64,000 nucleotides of DNA from an uncultured Pelagibacteraceae bacterium (lineage in GTDB: Bacteria > Pseudomonadota > Alphaproteobacteria > Pelagibacterales > Pelagibacteraceae), in the NCBI GenBank assembly GCA_902595285.1, contig CACJPL010000003.1, positions 1-64,000 of the forward strand, written 5' to 3'. A program made the translations under genes and the position numbers. The notes beneath the pieces were generated by a model. It ran no database searches and was not told the DNA's origin. It worked only from the letters and a program-made list of their open reading frames with translations. Below, one piece after another: positions 9,505-19,345 of this stretch (its first letter is position 1; each line of letters opens with the position of its first letter).

Positions 9505-10827
9505 ATGGAATTTGAGATAGGTACACTCTCGATCATACTTATTGTTGGATTATTAGCACTTATATCTATTGGTGTTCCAATGGGATTTGCATCTGGTTTT
9601 ATGGGTGCAGTACTTGTATTTTTATATATAGGCGAACATGCATTGGGAATTTTACTTTCAAGATACTATTCTCTTGTAGTTACATATTCTTTTTTATCTG
9701 TTCCTTTGTTTATATTTATGGCCTCCTTGCTTGAACGCTCGAACATTGCGAGAGATTTATATGATGCTTTAAATGCTTGGTTAAGAAAAACTAGAGGTGG
9801 AGTAGGAGTCGTAACTGCAATCATGGCAACAATCATGGCTGCAATGAGTGGAATTATTGGAGGAGAAATAGTTTTATTAGGATTAATTGCACTCCCTCAG
9901 ATGTTGAGATTGAAATATGATCAGGATATGTCGATAGGTATTATTTGTGCATCAGGTTCCTTAGGCACAATGATACCTCCATCTATCGTTTTAATTATTT
10001 ATGGATTAACTACCGAAACCTCAATCACAATGTTATTCCAAGAGGCAATTGTTCCAGGTTTAATGATTTCAGGATTAATTATTACTTACATTCTTATCAG
10101 AACAAGATTACAACCTCATCTTGCACCACTAAGTGATGAACCAGCTTTAACCTTAAAAGAAAAAATGTCTTACCTTCCAGGTCTTTTACCACCAATTGGT
10201 ATTGTGATAATTGTTTTGGGTTCAATTTACTCTGGTATGACAGGTATTACAGAGGCAGCTGGAATGGGCGTTGTTGCAACTTTAATAATAATTTTTGCTA
10301 GAAGAGAGCTAACATGGTTTTTGTTCAAAGACGCATTGGTTAGAACATTTAAAGCTTCAGGTACGATTTTAACAATAACATTTGGTGCTACGGTGCTTGC
10401 AGGTGCTTATTCACTTGCTGGTGGACCAACTTATGTGGCAGAGACTATTTTAGCTTATGATTTAAAACCAATGTATTTAATTTTTATGATGCAAATAATG
10501 TTTTTAATTATGGGAGCATTTATGGATTGGGTTGGAATTGTTTTATTAGCAATGCCGGTATTTTTACCAATTGTTATAGCATTGGGCATGGACCCTATTT
10601 GGTTTGGAATTTTGTTTTGTGTAAATATGCAAGTTTCATTTTTAAGTCCACCATTTGGTCCTGCAGCTTTTTATTTGAAATCAGTTGCACCTCCACATAT
10701 TTCATTAACAGATATTTTTAGAGGTTTTGCTCCTTTTATAGTAATTCAATTAATAGTGTTAGCATGTGTTATGTTTTTCCCAGAGGCAATGACACAAAAT
10801 TTCCACGAGTTTAAACCTAAGCCATGA
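9505..10827 (+). CDS. TRAP transporter large permease (DctM family)
   Basis: Multi-TM; GASGSLGTMIPPSIVLIIYG-like, GITEAAGMGVVATL, SFLSPPFGPAAFYL. Confidence 0.92.
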   Translation: MEFEIGTLSIILIVGLLALISIGVPMGFASGFMGAVLVFLYIGEHALGILLSRYYSLVVTYSFLSVPLFIFMASLLERSNIARDLYDALNAWLRKTRGGVGVVTAIMATIMAAMSGIIGGEIVLLGLIALPQMLRLKYDQDMSIGIICASGSLGTMIPPSIVLIIYGLTTETSITMLFQEAIVPGLMISGLIITYILIRTRLQPHLAPLSDEPALTLKEKMSYLPGLLPPIGIVIIVLGSIYSGMTGITEAAGMGVVATLIIIFARRELTWFLFKDALVRTFKASGTILTITFGATVLAGAYSLAGGPTYVAETILAYDLKPMYLIFMMQIMFLIMGAFMDWVGIVLLAMPVFLPIVIALGMDPIWFGILFCVNMQVSFLSPPFGPAAFYLKSVAPPHISLTDIFRGFAPFIVIQLIVLACVMFFPEAMTQNFHEFKPKP

Positions 10828-11693
10828 TAAATATTGGTTTTGTTGGAACAGGTCTTATGGGCCTTCCAATGGCAAAAAATATATTAAAATCAGGATTGAA
10901 ATTAAGCGCATTCAACCGAACAATAAATAAAGCTGAACCTTTGAGAGAGTTTGGTGCAGAAATATCAAAAACTTTAAGTGAGGTTGTTAAAGATAAAGAT
11001 TGTATAATTACAATGTTAACAGACGATAGTGCAGTTGATGCAATAATGAATAATTCAGATTTTTTAGATAATTTAAAATCTGGATCTACTATTATTGATA
11101 TGAGCTCCGTTAAACCAACCACTGCAAAAAAATATGGAAATACTTTAAAGTTAAAAAATATAAATTATTTAGACGCACCAGTTTCAGGAGGAACTATTGG
11201 AGCAGAGGAAGCATCTTTAGCAATTATGGTTGGAGGTGAACAAAGTGTTTTTGATAATTCTCTAAATATTTTAAAAGCAATGGGAAACCCAACATTAGTA
11301 GGACCTATAGGAAGTGGACAAGTCTCTAAGTTAGCAAATCAAATTGTAGTAGGAGTTACAATAGGAGCAGTTGCTGAGGCAATAACCTTGTGTGAAAAAG
11401 CTGGCGCTGATCCAGTTAAACTAATTAAAGCTCTTTCTGGAGGTTGGGCGGACAGTAAAATTTTACAAACTCACGGAAAAAGAATGATAGATAAAGATTT
11501 TAGTCCAAAAGGTAAAACTTCAACTCATTTGAAAGATATGAATAACATTTTAGAGTGCGCAAACTCCTATAATACGCATTTACCTATTTCAAATTTGGTG
11601 AAAGAAATGTATAAAACCCTTGTCGATAATGGTCATGGAAACACTGATCATAGTTCACTTTATAATGAAATCGAAAGGATAAATAAAAAATGA
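10824..11693 (+). CDS. NAD(P)-dependent beta-hydroxyacid dehydrogenase (HIBADH family)
   Basis: NIGFVGTGLMGLPMAKNI; DAPVSGGTIGAEEASLAIMVGG; ATGA overlap with upstream gene. Confidence 0.88.
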   Translation: MINIGFVGTGLMGLPMAKNILKSGLKLSAFNRTINKAEPLREFGAEISKTLSEVVKDKDCIITMLTDDSAVDAIMNNSDFLDNLKSGSTIIDMSSVKPTTAKKYGNTLKLKNINYLDAPVSGGTIGAEEASLAIMVGGEQSVFDNSLNILKAMGNPTLVGPIGSGQVSKLANQIVVGVTIGAVAEAITLCEKAGADPVKLIKALSGGWADSKILQTHGKRMIDKDFSPKGKTSTHLKDMNNILECANSYNTHLPISNLVKEMYKTLVDNGHGNTDHSSLYNEIERINKK

Positions 11694-12433
11694 GTGGAAG
11701 ATTAGAAGGTAAACAAATTCTAGTAACAGCAGCTGGTCAAGGAATTGGAAAAGCAACCGCAATTGCATTTCATAACGAAGGCGCTCATGTCGTCGCAACT
11801 GATTTAAATGATAAAACTTTGGCTGATTTAAATAAAGAATATCCTAAGATTAAAGTACAAAAGTTAGATTCAACAGATAACAGTGCGATTTTAGAATTTA
11901 CAAAAAATCTAGATAGAGTTGACGTTTTATTTAATGCAGTTGGTTTTGTCCATCATGGAACTATTCTTGATTGTGAGGAAAAAGATTGGGATTTTTCATT
12001 TGATGTAAATATTAAATCTATGTATTTTATGTGCAGAGCAATCTTGCCTTTAATGATCAAACAAAAAGGTGGGAGTATAATTAATATTTCTTCAATAGCT
12101 TCTAGTTTAAAAGGTTTACCAAATCGATTTGTCTATGGTGCATCAAAAGCAGCAATAATTGGTTTGACTAAATCAATTGCTTCAGATTTTGTTAAGCAAA
12201 ATATCAGATGTAATGCAATAGCCCCTGGAACTGTTTTTTCTCCTTCTTGGCAGGAAAGAGTGAACCAAAGTCCAGATCCTGTTCAAGCAAAGAAAGATTT
12301 TATAGCAAGACAACCTATGGGAAGATTAGGAACAGCTGAAGAAATTGCATCTATGGCTATTTATTTAGCAGGAGATGAATCAACATTTACAACAGGCAAT
12401 ACTTTTTCTGTTGATGGTGGAATGACAATTTAA
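11690..12433 (+). CDS. SDR family oxidoreductase, DHRS6/2-keto-3-deoxy-L-fuconate dehydrogenase-like
   Basis: TAAGQGIG cofactor motif; FVHHGTILDCEEKDWDF block as in DHRS6/BDH2; YGASK catalytic motif. Confidence 0.87.
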   Translation: MSGRLEGKQILVTAAGQGIGKATAIAFHNEGAHVVATDLNDKTLADLNKEYPKIKVQKLDSTDNSAILEFTKNLDRVDVLFNAVGFVHHGTILDCEEKDWDFSFDVNIKSMYFMCRAILPLMIKQKGGSIINISSIASSLKGLPNRFVYGASKAAIIGLTKSIASDFVKQNIRCNAIAPGTVFSPSWQERVNQSPDPVQAKKDFIARQPMGRLGTAEEIASMAIYLAGDESTFTTGNTFSVDGGMTI

Positions 12434-12449
12434 ATAAAAAGGAGAAATA

Positions 12450-13292
12450 ATGAAACTATTAAGAGTAGGTAACAAAGGGAAAGAAAAACCAGCTATTATT
12501 GACAAGGATGGTAAAATTAGGGATATAAGTTCTCATATTAAGGATTTAAATCCTGATTTTTTAAACTTTGAGACTTTTGCAAAGCTGCAAAATGCTGATT
12601 TATCAAATTTACCTGAATTATCTTCAAATGAAAGAATAGGTTCTTGTATAACTAGCCCTCGTAAGTTTATAGCTATAGGTCTTAATTATTCAGATCATGC
12701 TGCAGAAGTTGGTGCTGATATTCCAAAAGAACCAATAGTTTTTATGAAGGCAACAAGCTGTATAGTTGGACCCAACGATGATGTTGAAATAGTTTCAGGA
12801 TCAAAAAAATTAGACTGGGAAGTAGAGCTTGGTATTGTAATTGGTAAAGAAGCCAAACATATAACAGAAAATAAATCACAAGATCATATTTTGGGTTATT
12901 GTTTAGTAAACGATGTAAGTGAACGTGAGTGGCAACTTGAAAAAATGGGACAATGGGTTAAAGGAAAATCTCATGACACTTACGGCCCTGTTGGTCCACA
13001 TTTAGTTACAAAGGATGAAATTTCAGACGTTAATAATTTAAAAATGAGCTTAGATGTAAATGGAAAAAGAATGCAAACAGGTAATACAAGCACAATGATA
13101 TTTAATGTTGATGTGATAGTATCTTATTTGAGCAAGTATATGACTCTTCAACCAGGTGATATTATTACAACTGGGACACCTCCAGGAGTAGGCATGGGAA
13201 TGAAGCCACAGCAGTTCTTAAAAGCTGGCGATATGATGAAATTATCAGTTGAAAACTTAGGAGAGCAAAACTCAAAGGTAGTTGCTTTATAA
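12450..13292 (+). CDS. Fumarylacetoacetate hydrolase family protein (acylpyruvase / diketo-sugar-acid hydrolase type)
   Basis: IGLNYSDHAAEVGADIPKEPIVFMKATSCIVGPND; DWEVELGIVIGKEA; GTPPGVGMGMKP. Confidence 0.88.
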   Translation: MKLLRVGNKGKEKPAIIDKDGKIRDISSHIKDLNPDFLNFETFAKLQNADLSNLPELSSNERIGSCITSPRKFIAIGLNYSDHAAEVGADIPKEPIVFMKATSCIVGPNDDVEIVSGSKKLDWEVELGIVIGKEAKHITENKSQDHILGYCLVNDVSEREWQLEKMGQWVKGKSHDTYGPVGPHLVTKDEISDVNNLKMSLDVNGKRMQTGNTSTMIFNVDVIVSYLSKYMTLQPGDIITTGTPPGVGMGMKPQQFLKAGDMMKLSVENLGEQNSKVVAL

Positions 13293-13298
13293 TTAATT

Positions 13299-14471
13299 GT
13301 GAAAATAACTTCTATTAAAAGTCATGTGCTTAAATATGAGTTAGAAAAAGAACTTGGATACTCACAACAATATTACAAACATCGTACAGCTCACCTAGTT
13401 GAAGTCCAAACAGATGAAGGAATAACTGGTTGGGGAGAATGTTTTGGCCCTGGAAATATAGCTTTAGCAAACAAGTATATTGTTGAAAAGGTAATACAGC
13501 CTTTGGTGATTGGTGAAGACCCTCTAAACAAAGAGCATATCTGGCAGAAAGTATATAATCTTTTAAGAGATAGTGGTCAAAAGGGCATGCCAATTCAAGC
13601 ATTATCAGGAGTAGATATTGCTTTATGGGACATTTTAGGAAAGAAAACAAATGCTCCTCTTTATCAACTTGTTGGAGGAAAATGCAATAATAAAGTTCCA
13701 GTTTATGGTTATGGAATGATGTTACAGAAAAAACCTGTTAACGAATTGATTGATTTGTTCCAGGAAGAGTCAAAGCAAATAAAATCAAAAAATTTTAAAG
13801 CAATGAAGATGAAGGTTGGACTAGGTCCTAAAGAGGATTTAAAGCTTGTTCAAGCTGTAAGAGATTCTATTGGAAAAGATTTTAAATTAATGGTTGATGC
13901 AAATCATGCTTATAATTTAAAAGATGCTCTTTATGTTGGAAAAGGATTAGACGAATTAGATGTTTATTGGTTTGAAGAACCTATTGCTCCTGAAGATTAC
14001 GAAGGATACAGAGAATTAAAACAAAAAATTTCTACTAGTATAGCAGGGGGTGAGGCTGAATTTACAAAATATGGCTGGAATAAACTAATAGCAAACAAAT
14101 GTATTGATATTGCTCAACCAGAAGTTTGTGGACTTGGTGGAATTACAGAGTATTTAAAAGTTGCTGCATTAGCTCAAGCAAATTTTGTTCCAGTAGTTAA
14201 CCATGTTTGGGGCTCAGCAATAAGTATTGCGGTTAATCTTCATTTATTGACTGCCCAACCAGATATGCCTGGTGGTTTGTTTCCATCTAAATCTATGCTT
14301 GAGTTCGATACCACAGAAAAAAATATTTTTATCACAGATCTTTCTAAGGAAGAATTTTCAATTTTAGATCAAGTTAAAAACAATAATGGTTTTGCATCAA
14401 TAACAGACAATATAGGTATTGGTATTAATCCTGATGAAAACTTTATAAAGGAGCTAGAAGTAAATGAATAA
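13299..14471 (+). CDS. Mandelate racemase/muconate lactonizing enzyme family (sugar-acid dehydratase); GTG start
   Basis: AMKMKVG (KxK), MVDANHAY, YWFEEPIAPED, GGEAEF, PVVNHVWGS. Confidence 0.88.
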   Translation: MKITSIKSHVLKYELEKELGYSQQYYKHRTAHLVEVQTDEGITGWGECFGPGNIALANKYIVEKVIQPLVIGEDPLNKEHIWQKVYNLLRDSGQKGMPIQALSGVDIALWDILGKKTNAPLYQLVGGKCNNKVPVYGYGMMLQKKPVNELIDLFQEESKQIKSKNFKAMKMKVGLGPKEDLKLVQAVRDSIGKDFKLMVDANHAYNLKDALYVGKGLDELDVYWFEEPIAPEDYEGYRELKQKISTSIAGGEAEFTKYGWNKLIANKCIDIAQPEVCGLGGITEYLKVAALAQANFVPVVNHVWGSAISIAVNLHLLTAQPDMPGGLFPSKSMLEFDTTEKNIFITDLSKEEFSILDQVKNNNGFASITDNIGIGINPDENFIKELEVNE

Positions 14472-15375
14472 AATAAAAACCTCTGAACCAAAACCTCTTT
14501 GGAAAATAAGATGCACTTTAGGTGAAGGTACGTTATGGGTTAGCGAACATAACACAATTTATTTTGTAGATATTAAAAAAAAGAAAATTTGCTCTTTCAA
14601 TATTAAAAATAAAAAAAAGAAAATCTTTAAAGTAAATAAAGAAATAGGTTTTATCGCTCATATTAAAGATTATATTTTTATTTTAGGTCTCCAGGGGGAA
14701 TTAAGAATTCAAAATTTAAAATCAAAAAAAATTTTAAAATCAATAAAGATAGAACCAAACTTGAGACTAAATAGAATTAATGATGGAAAAACAGATCCTA
14801 ATGGAAATCTTTGGTTTGGAACTATGGACAACTTGGAAAGAAAAATTGAAAAAGGTTCTTTATATAAATTAGATAAAAATTTTAAATTAATAAAAGTTGA
14901 TAAAGATTATAGAATTACTAATGGTCCAGCGTTTATTGATCAGTATAATTTTTATCATACAGATAGCCCAAAAAAAACGATTTATAAAATTAAGATCAAT
15001 AAAAAAAATAAAATAGTTAGTAAAAAAATATTTAAGAAATTATCTCCTGAAGAAGGGTCGCCCGATGGAATGACTTTAGATAAAAATAAAAATTTATGGG
15101 TAGCTCATTTCCACGGCGCTTGTATTTCTGTTTTTAACAAAAAAGCTAAATTAATTCATAGAATTCAGTTCCCTGCAAAAAATATAACAAATTGTGCTTT
15201 TGGAGGTAAAAATAATAAAGAACTTTATGTTTCGACAGCCACAAAGGGAATGAACAAAGCAGATTTGCAAAAATTTAGATATTCTGGCTATTTTTTTAGT
15301 GTAAAAACTAATTCAAGAGGAATTTTACAAAAAAAATTTATTTTAAGTGATGAAGAAAAGAGATCTTTACTATGA
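14464..15375 (+). CDS. SMP-30/gluconolactonase/LRE family protein (sugar lactonase)
   Basis: LGEGTLWVSEHNTIYFVDI; RINDGKTDPNGNLWFGTMD; GSPDGMTLDKNKNLWVAHFHG. Confidence 0.85.
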   Translation: MNKIKTSEPKPLWKIRCTLGEGTLWVSEHNTIYFVDIKKKKICSFNIKNKKKKIFKVNKEIGFIAHIKDYIFILGLQGELRIQNLKSKKILKSIKIEPNLRLNRINDGKTDPNGNLWFGTMDNLERKIEKGSLYKLDKNFKLIKVDKDYRITNGPAFIDQYNFYHTDSPKKTIYKIKINKKNKIVSKKIFKKLSPEEGSPDGMTLDKNKNLWVAHFHGACISVFNKKAKLIHRIQFPAKNITNCAFGGKNNKELYVSTATKGMNKADLQKFRYSGYFFSVKTNSRGILQKKFILSDEEKRSLL

Positions 15376-18040
15376 GCGAATACCTACAAAACTTTTACGA
15401 GAAGATTTCAGATTATTAGGTACTTTTCTTGGAAGAGTCATAAAAAATCAAGAGGGTAAGGTTTTTTTTAATATTGTTGAAAAATTTAGATTATTATCCA
15501 AAAATACTCTAACAGATAAAAATAAAAGTAAAGTTTTTTCGAAAATATCTAAACAAGTTAAAAATCTTTCACCAGAAAATACATTTAAATTAACAAGAGC
15601 TTTTTCGCATATTTTAAATTTACTAAATTTAGCAGAGTCAATTGATGCCTCAAGAAGGCTTAATGAATATGAAAATCCATATTTTAAAAACAAAAATCAA
15701 AACTTATTTATTGAGGATTTAATTAACAGTCTTTTTAAAAATAGAAAAATTTCTGACAAAAAAATTTATGAACAAGCAACAAAACTTGATATTGGAATTG
15801 TATTAACTGCTCATCCTACGGAAGTTAAAAGAAGGACATTAATTCAAAAATATGCAAATTTAATTCATATATTAGAACAAAGGCATCTTTATAAAAAATA
15901 TCCATCCAAGATTATCGAATTAGACAGACAGTTATATTCAGAGATCGCCATAATATGGAAAACAGACGAACTTAAAAGAACCAAACCTTCACCACTAGAT
16001 GAGGCGAGATGGGGCTTGGCTGTAATTGAAGACAGTTTATGGGATACAATACCTAAAGTTTATAAGAGACTTAACGATATATTTAGGAAAAATTTAAAGA
16101 AAGATTTACCTAGAGATTTTAATCCAATTCAATTTGGATCATGGATGGGGGGAGATAGAGATGGAAATCCAAATGTTACTGCTGAAGTTACTAAAAAAGT
16201 TATATTGTTTTCAAGATGGCAAGCTGCAAAATTATATGAAAAAGAACTTACAAAATTAATTCAAGATTTATCCATGGAGGAATGTTCAGTAAAAATTAAA
16301 AAAGAAACTGGTAATAGTTTTGAGCCATATAGAGTATTCCTAAGACCTATTAGAGATAAAGTAAGATTAACACATCAATTAATTGAAAATCATTTAAATA
16401 ATAATTCTTTTTTAGATGAAAAAAAAATAATACAAAATAAAAATGAAATCACCCTTCCACTAAGAGAGGTAAGAAGGTCTTTAAAATTAAATAGGGGAGA
16501 CCACATTGCAAATGCAGACTTATTAGATTTAATGAGAAGAGTAAGATGTTTTGGCATTAATCTTGCTAGATTAGATATAAGACAAGAAGCAGATCGACAC
16601 AGCAAACTTTTAAATGAACTTTTTAGAAAAAAATATAATATTAAATATAATTCTTTAAGTGAGAAAGAAAAAATAAAATTATTAAACAATTCAATTAAAG
16701 AAAAAAAATATTTTGTTGATAGAATAAAAATAACTGACAAAGAAAACAAGGAAGTTTGGGATACTTTTAAGCAGCTAGCAAAAACTCCTAACGAATGTTT
16801 AGGTGCCTATGTTATATCAATGACATCTACCGCATCTGATATTTTGTCAGTTTATTTTTTACAAACACAAGCAAAAATAAAGAATTTTTTGAGAGTTGTG
16901 CCACTTTTTGAAACTTTGGATGACTTAAAACATGCAAATAGTGTTATGAAAAATTTATTCAAACTCTCTTGGTACAGAAAAATGACAATCGCTAAACAAG
17001 AGGTAATGATTGGATATTCAGACTCTAGTAAAGATGCAGGTAAATTATCAGCTAGCTGGCATCAATACAAACTTCAAGAGGAATTAAGAGGTTTAGCAAA
17101 AAAATACAAGTTTGATTTAGTTTTTTTTCATGGAAGAGGAGGATCTCCAGGAAGAGGAGGTGGTCCAATTCAGGCAACATTAAAATCTCAACCAGCTGGA
17201 ACTGTAAATGGAAAAATAAGAATTACTGACCAGGGAGAAGTAATTCAACAAAAATATGGATACAAACCTTTAGCAGAATACAATCTTTGTAGTTACATCG
17301 GAGCGGTTATGGATGCTTCTTTAAATCCACCTCCAAGATCAAAACCCAATTGGAGAGAATTAATTCAGAATATGTCTGAAATCTCAACATCTGCTTATAG
17401 GAAATATTTAAATCAAAGTGAAGACTTTATCAGATACTTTAAAACTGTTACACCTCATAAGTCGCTTGGAAAGTTAGCTATAGGCTCTAGACCAACAAAA
17501 AGGAAGAATGTTGATAACATTCAAGGTTTAAGAGCTATACCATGGGTATTTGCTTGGACACAAATTAGATTAATGTTACCAGCTTGGTTAGGAACAACTG
17601 AGGCTTTGAGATATGGATCAAATAAAAAGTTTAAAAAAACGATTATGGATATGGAAAAGAACTGGCCATATTTTGTGTCGACTATGGATATTTTAGACAT
17701 GGTAATTTCAAAGGTTGATCCAGAAATATCAGTTATTTATGAAAGTAATTTGGCTGATGCCTCATTAAGGAGAATTGGAAAAAAATTAAGATATCAATTT
17801 AATGCACTGGTCAAATTGCACAATAAAATAACTCCACGTGAAGTGTTAAAAGAAAGAAAAAAATTTAGAAAAGCACTTTTTATTAGAAGTAATTATACCG
17901 AGATGTTAAACATTTTACAGGCAAATATAATGAATAAGTTAACAAATAAAAAATACAAAAAATTAGATAAAAAATTTCTTGACGATGCTTTAATGACGTC
18001 TATTGCAGGCATATCTGCTGCAATGAAAAATACTGGATAA
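15347..18040 (+). CDS. ppc: Phosphoenolpyruvate carboxylase
   Basis: LTAHPTEVKRRT, GSWMGGDRDGNPNVT, VMIGYSDSSKDAGKLSASW, FFHGRGGSPGRGGGP, C-terminal MKNTG. Confidence 0.95.
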   Translation: MMKKRDLYYERIPTKLLREDFRLLGTFLGRVIKNQEGKVFFNIVEKFRLLSKNTLTDKNKSKVFSKISKQVKNLSPENTFKLTRAFSHILNLLNLAESIDASRRLNEYENPYFKNKNQNLFIEDLINSLFKNRKISDKKIYEQATKLDIGIVLTAHPTEVKRRTLIQKYANLIHILEQRHLYKKYPSKIIELDRQLYSEIAIIWKTDELKRTKPSPLDEARWGLAVIEDSLWDTIPKVYKRLNDIFRKNLKKDLPRDFNPIQFGSWMGGDRDGNPNVTAEVTKKVILFSRWQAAKLYEKELTKLIQDLSMEECSVKIKKETGNSFEPYRVFLRPIRDKVRLTHQLIENHLNNNSFLDEKKIIQNKNEITLPLREVRRSLKLNRGDHIANADLLDLMRRVRCFGINLARLDIRQEADRHSKLLNELFRKKYNIKYNSLSEKEKIKLLNNSIKEKKYFVDRIKITDKENKEVWDTFKQLAKTPNECLGAYVISMTSTASDILSVYFLQTQAKIKNFLRVVPLFETLDDLKHANSVMKNLFKLSWYRKMTIAKQEVMIGYSDSSKDAGKLSASWHQYKLQEELRGLAKKYKFDLVFFHGRGGSPGRGGGPIQATLKSQPAGTVNGKIRITDQGEVIQQKYGYKPLAEYNLCSYIGAVMDASLNPPPRSKPNWRELIQNMSEISTSAYRKYLNQSEDFIRYFKTVTPHKSLGKLAIGSRPTKRKNVDNIQGLRAIPWVFAWTQIRLMLPAWLGTTEALRYGSNKKFKKTIMDMEKNWPYFVSTMDILDMVISKVDPEISVIYESNLADASLRRIGKKLRYQFNALVKLHNKITPREVLKERKKFRKALFIRSNYTEMLNILQANIMNKLTNKKYKKLDKKFLDDALMTSIAGISAAMKNTG

Positions 18041-18748
18041 ATGTTTGAATATTTAATTGCTTTTGCAGCAGGACTTATAAGTTTTTTGTCTCCGTGTGTT
18101 TTACCTTTAATACCTGGATATATTTCTTATATCTCCGGTCAATCCCTACAAGAAATATTAAATAAAAAAGAAATAAACTTTTTTCCTTTAATTTTATTTT
18201 GTTTAGGGTTTTCAACCGTTTTTGTTCTTTTAGGAGCATCAGCATCATTTTTAGGTCAAACACTTTTACAAAATTCAGAAATTTTAAGAATTGTAGCTGG
18301 AATAGTTATAATAATTTTTTCTCTTCAATTAATTGGAGTAATCAATATTCCTTATTTAAATTTTGAAAAAAGATTTGATGCTAAAGAATCAAGAAATATT
18401 CTTTTTCCATATGTAATTGGTGTTGCTTTTGGTTTTGGATGGACACCATGCATTGGTCCAATTTTAGGTTCAATTTTAGCCTTAGCATCTATTGAAGAAA
18501 CCTTATCAAGAGCAATTATATTATTAATTTTATACTCATTAGGTCTTGCAATTCCTTTTGTTTTATCAGGATATTTAATTCAAAGATTTTTATTATTTTC
18601 CAAGAACTTTAGAAAAAATATTAATTTAATATCGAAAATTGGTGGAATTATTCTTTTAGTAACAGGTATTTTAATCCTGACAAATCAATTACAAGTTATT
18701 GGATTTTATATAATTGAAATCTTTCCTTTTATGCAAAAATTCGGATAA
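18041..18748 (+). CDS. ccdA: Cytochrome c biogenesis protein CcdA family
   Basis: AGLISFLSPCVLPLIPGYISYISG; FGWTPCIGPILGSIL. Confidence 0.92.
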   Translation: MFEYLIAFAAGLISFLSPCVLPLIPGYISYISGQSLQEILNKKEINFFPLILFCLGFSTVFVLLGASASFLGQTLLQNSEILRIVAGIVIIIFSLQLIGVINIPYLNFEKRFDAKESRNILFPYVIGVAFGFGWTPCIGPILGSILALASIEETLSRAIILLILYSLGLAIPFVLSGYLIQRFLLFSKNFRKNINLISKIGGIILLVTGILILTNQLQVIGFYIIEIFPFMQKFG

Positions 18749-18757
18749 AAGGTATAA

Positions 18758-19345
18758 ATGAAGATTTATCAAATAGACTCAAGTGCTAGAAAAAAAGGAT
18801 CAACCTCACGCGCACTAGCTAAAAAACTTTTAGAGAAAATTAAAAAACCTGGAGATGAGGTGGTTTATCGTGATTTAGATGATGAAATGTTTTTTGTTAG
18901 CGGACTCACAGAGTCGGGTATGAAAATTGAAGAAAAAGATCAGACAGAGCACCACAAAAAAATGTTCGAACTTTCTGATAAATTAGTAAAAGAGTTGAAA
19001 GAAAGTGATGTGATTATAATTTCAGCTCCCATTTACAATTATGGTCCTCCCGCAACACTTAAAGCTTGGTCAGATTTAGCAGCCAGAATTGGTGAAACAT
19101 TTAGATTTAAACCTAATGGGAGACGGGAAGGGTTATTAAAAAATAAACATGCATATTTAGTAATAACCTCTGGAGGAACCAAATTGAACAGTTCTGAGGA
19201 TTTCCTAACTCCTTGGTTAAAATTTATTCTTAATTTTTTTGGAATTGAAAAAGTAGATATTATCAGTGCAGATCAAATGGCATTAGATTATGAAAAATCA
19301 ATAAGTGATGCAGAATCACAAATAGAAAAATTATTTAAAGATTAA
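18758..19345 (+). CDS. Flavodoxin-fold FMN-dependent NADH:quinone oxidoreductase/azoreductase-like
   Basis: IDSSARKKGSTSRALAKKL; SAPIYNYGPPATLKAWSD; VITSGG. Confidence 0.82.
   Translation: MKIYQIDSSARKKGSTSRALAKKLLEKIKKPGDEVVYRDLDDEMFFVSGLTESGMKIEEKDQTEHHKKMFELSDKLVKELKESDVIIISAPIYNYGPPATLKAWSDLAARIGETFRFKPNGRREGLLKNKHAYLVITSGGTKLNSSEDFLTPWLKFILNFFGIEKVDIISADQMALDYEKSISDAESQIEKLFKD

Noticed and set aside
10817-11122. 101-aa antisense ORF in the HIBADH-like gene
   Set aside because: Fully explained by the coding strand; no RBS or family.
16390-16749. 119-aa ORF antisense to ppc
   Set aside because: Phe/Ser/Leu-rich product typical of the complement of AT-rich Lys/Glu codons; inside a well-supported CDS with no start signal.
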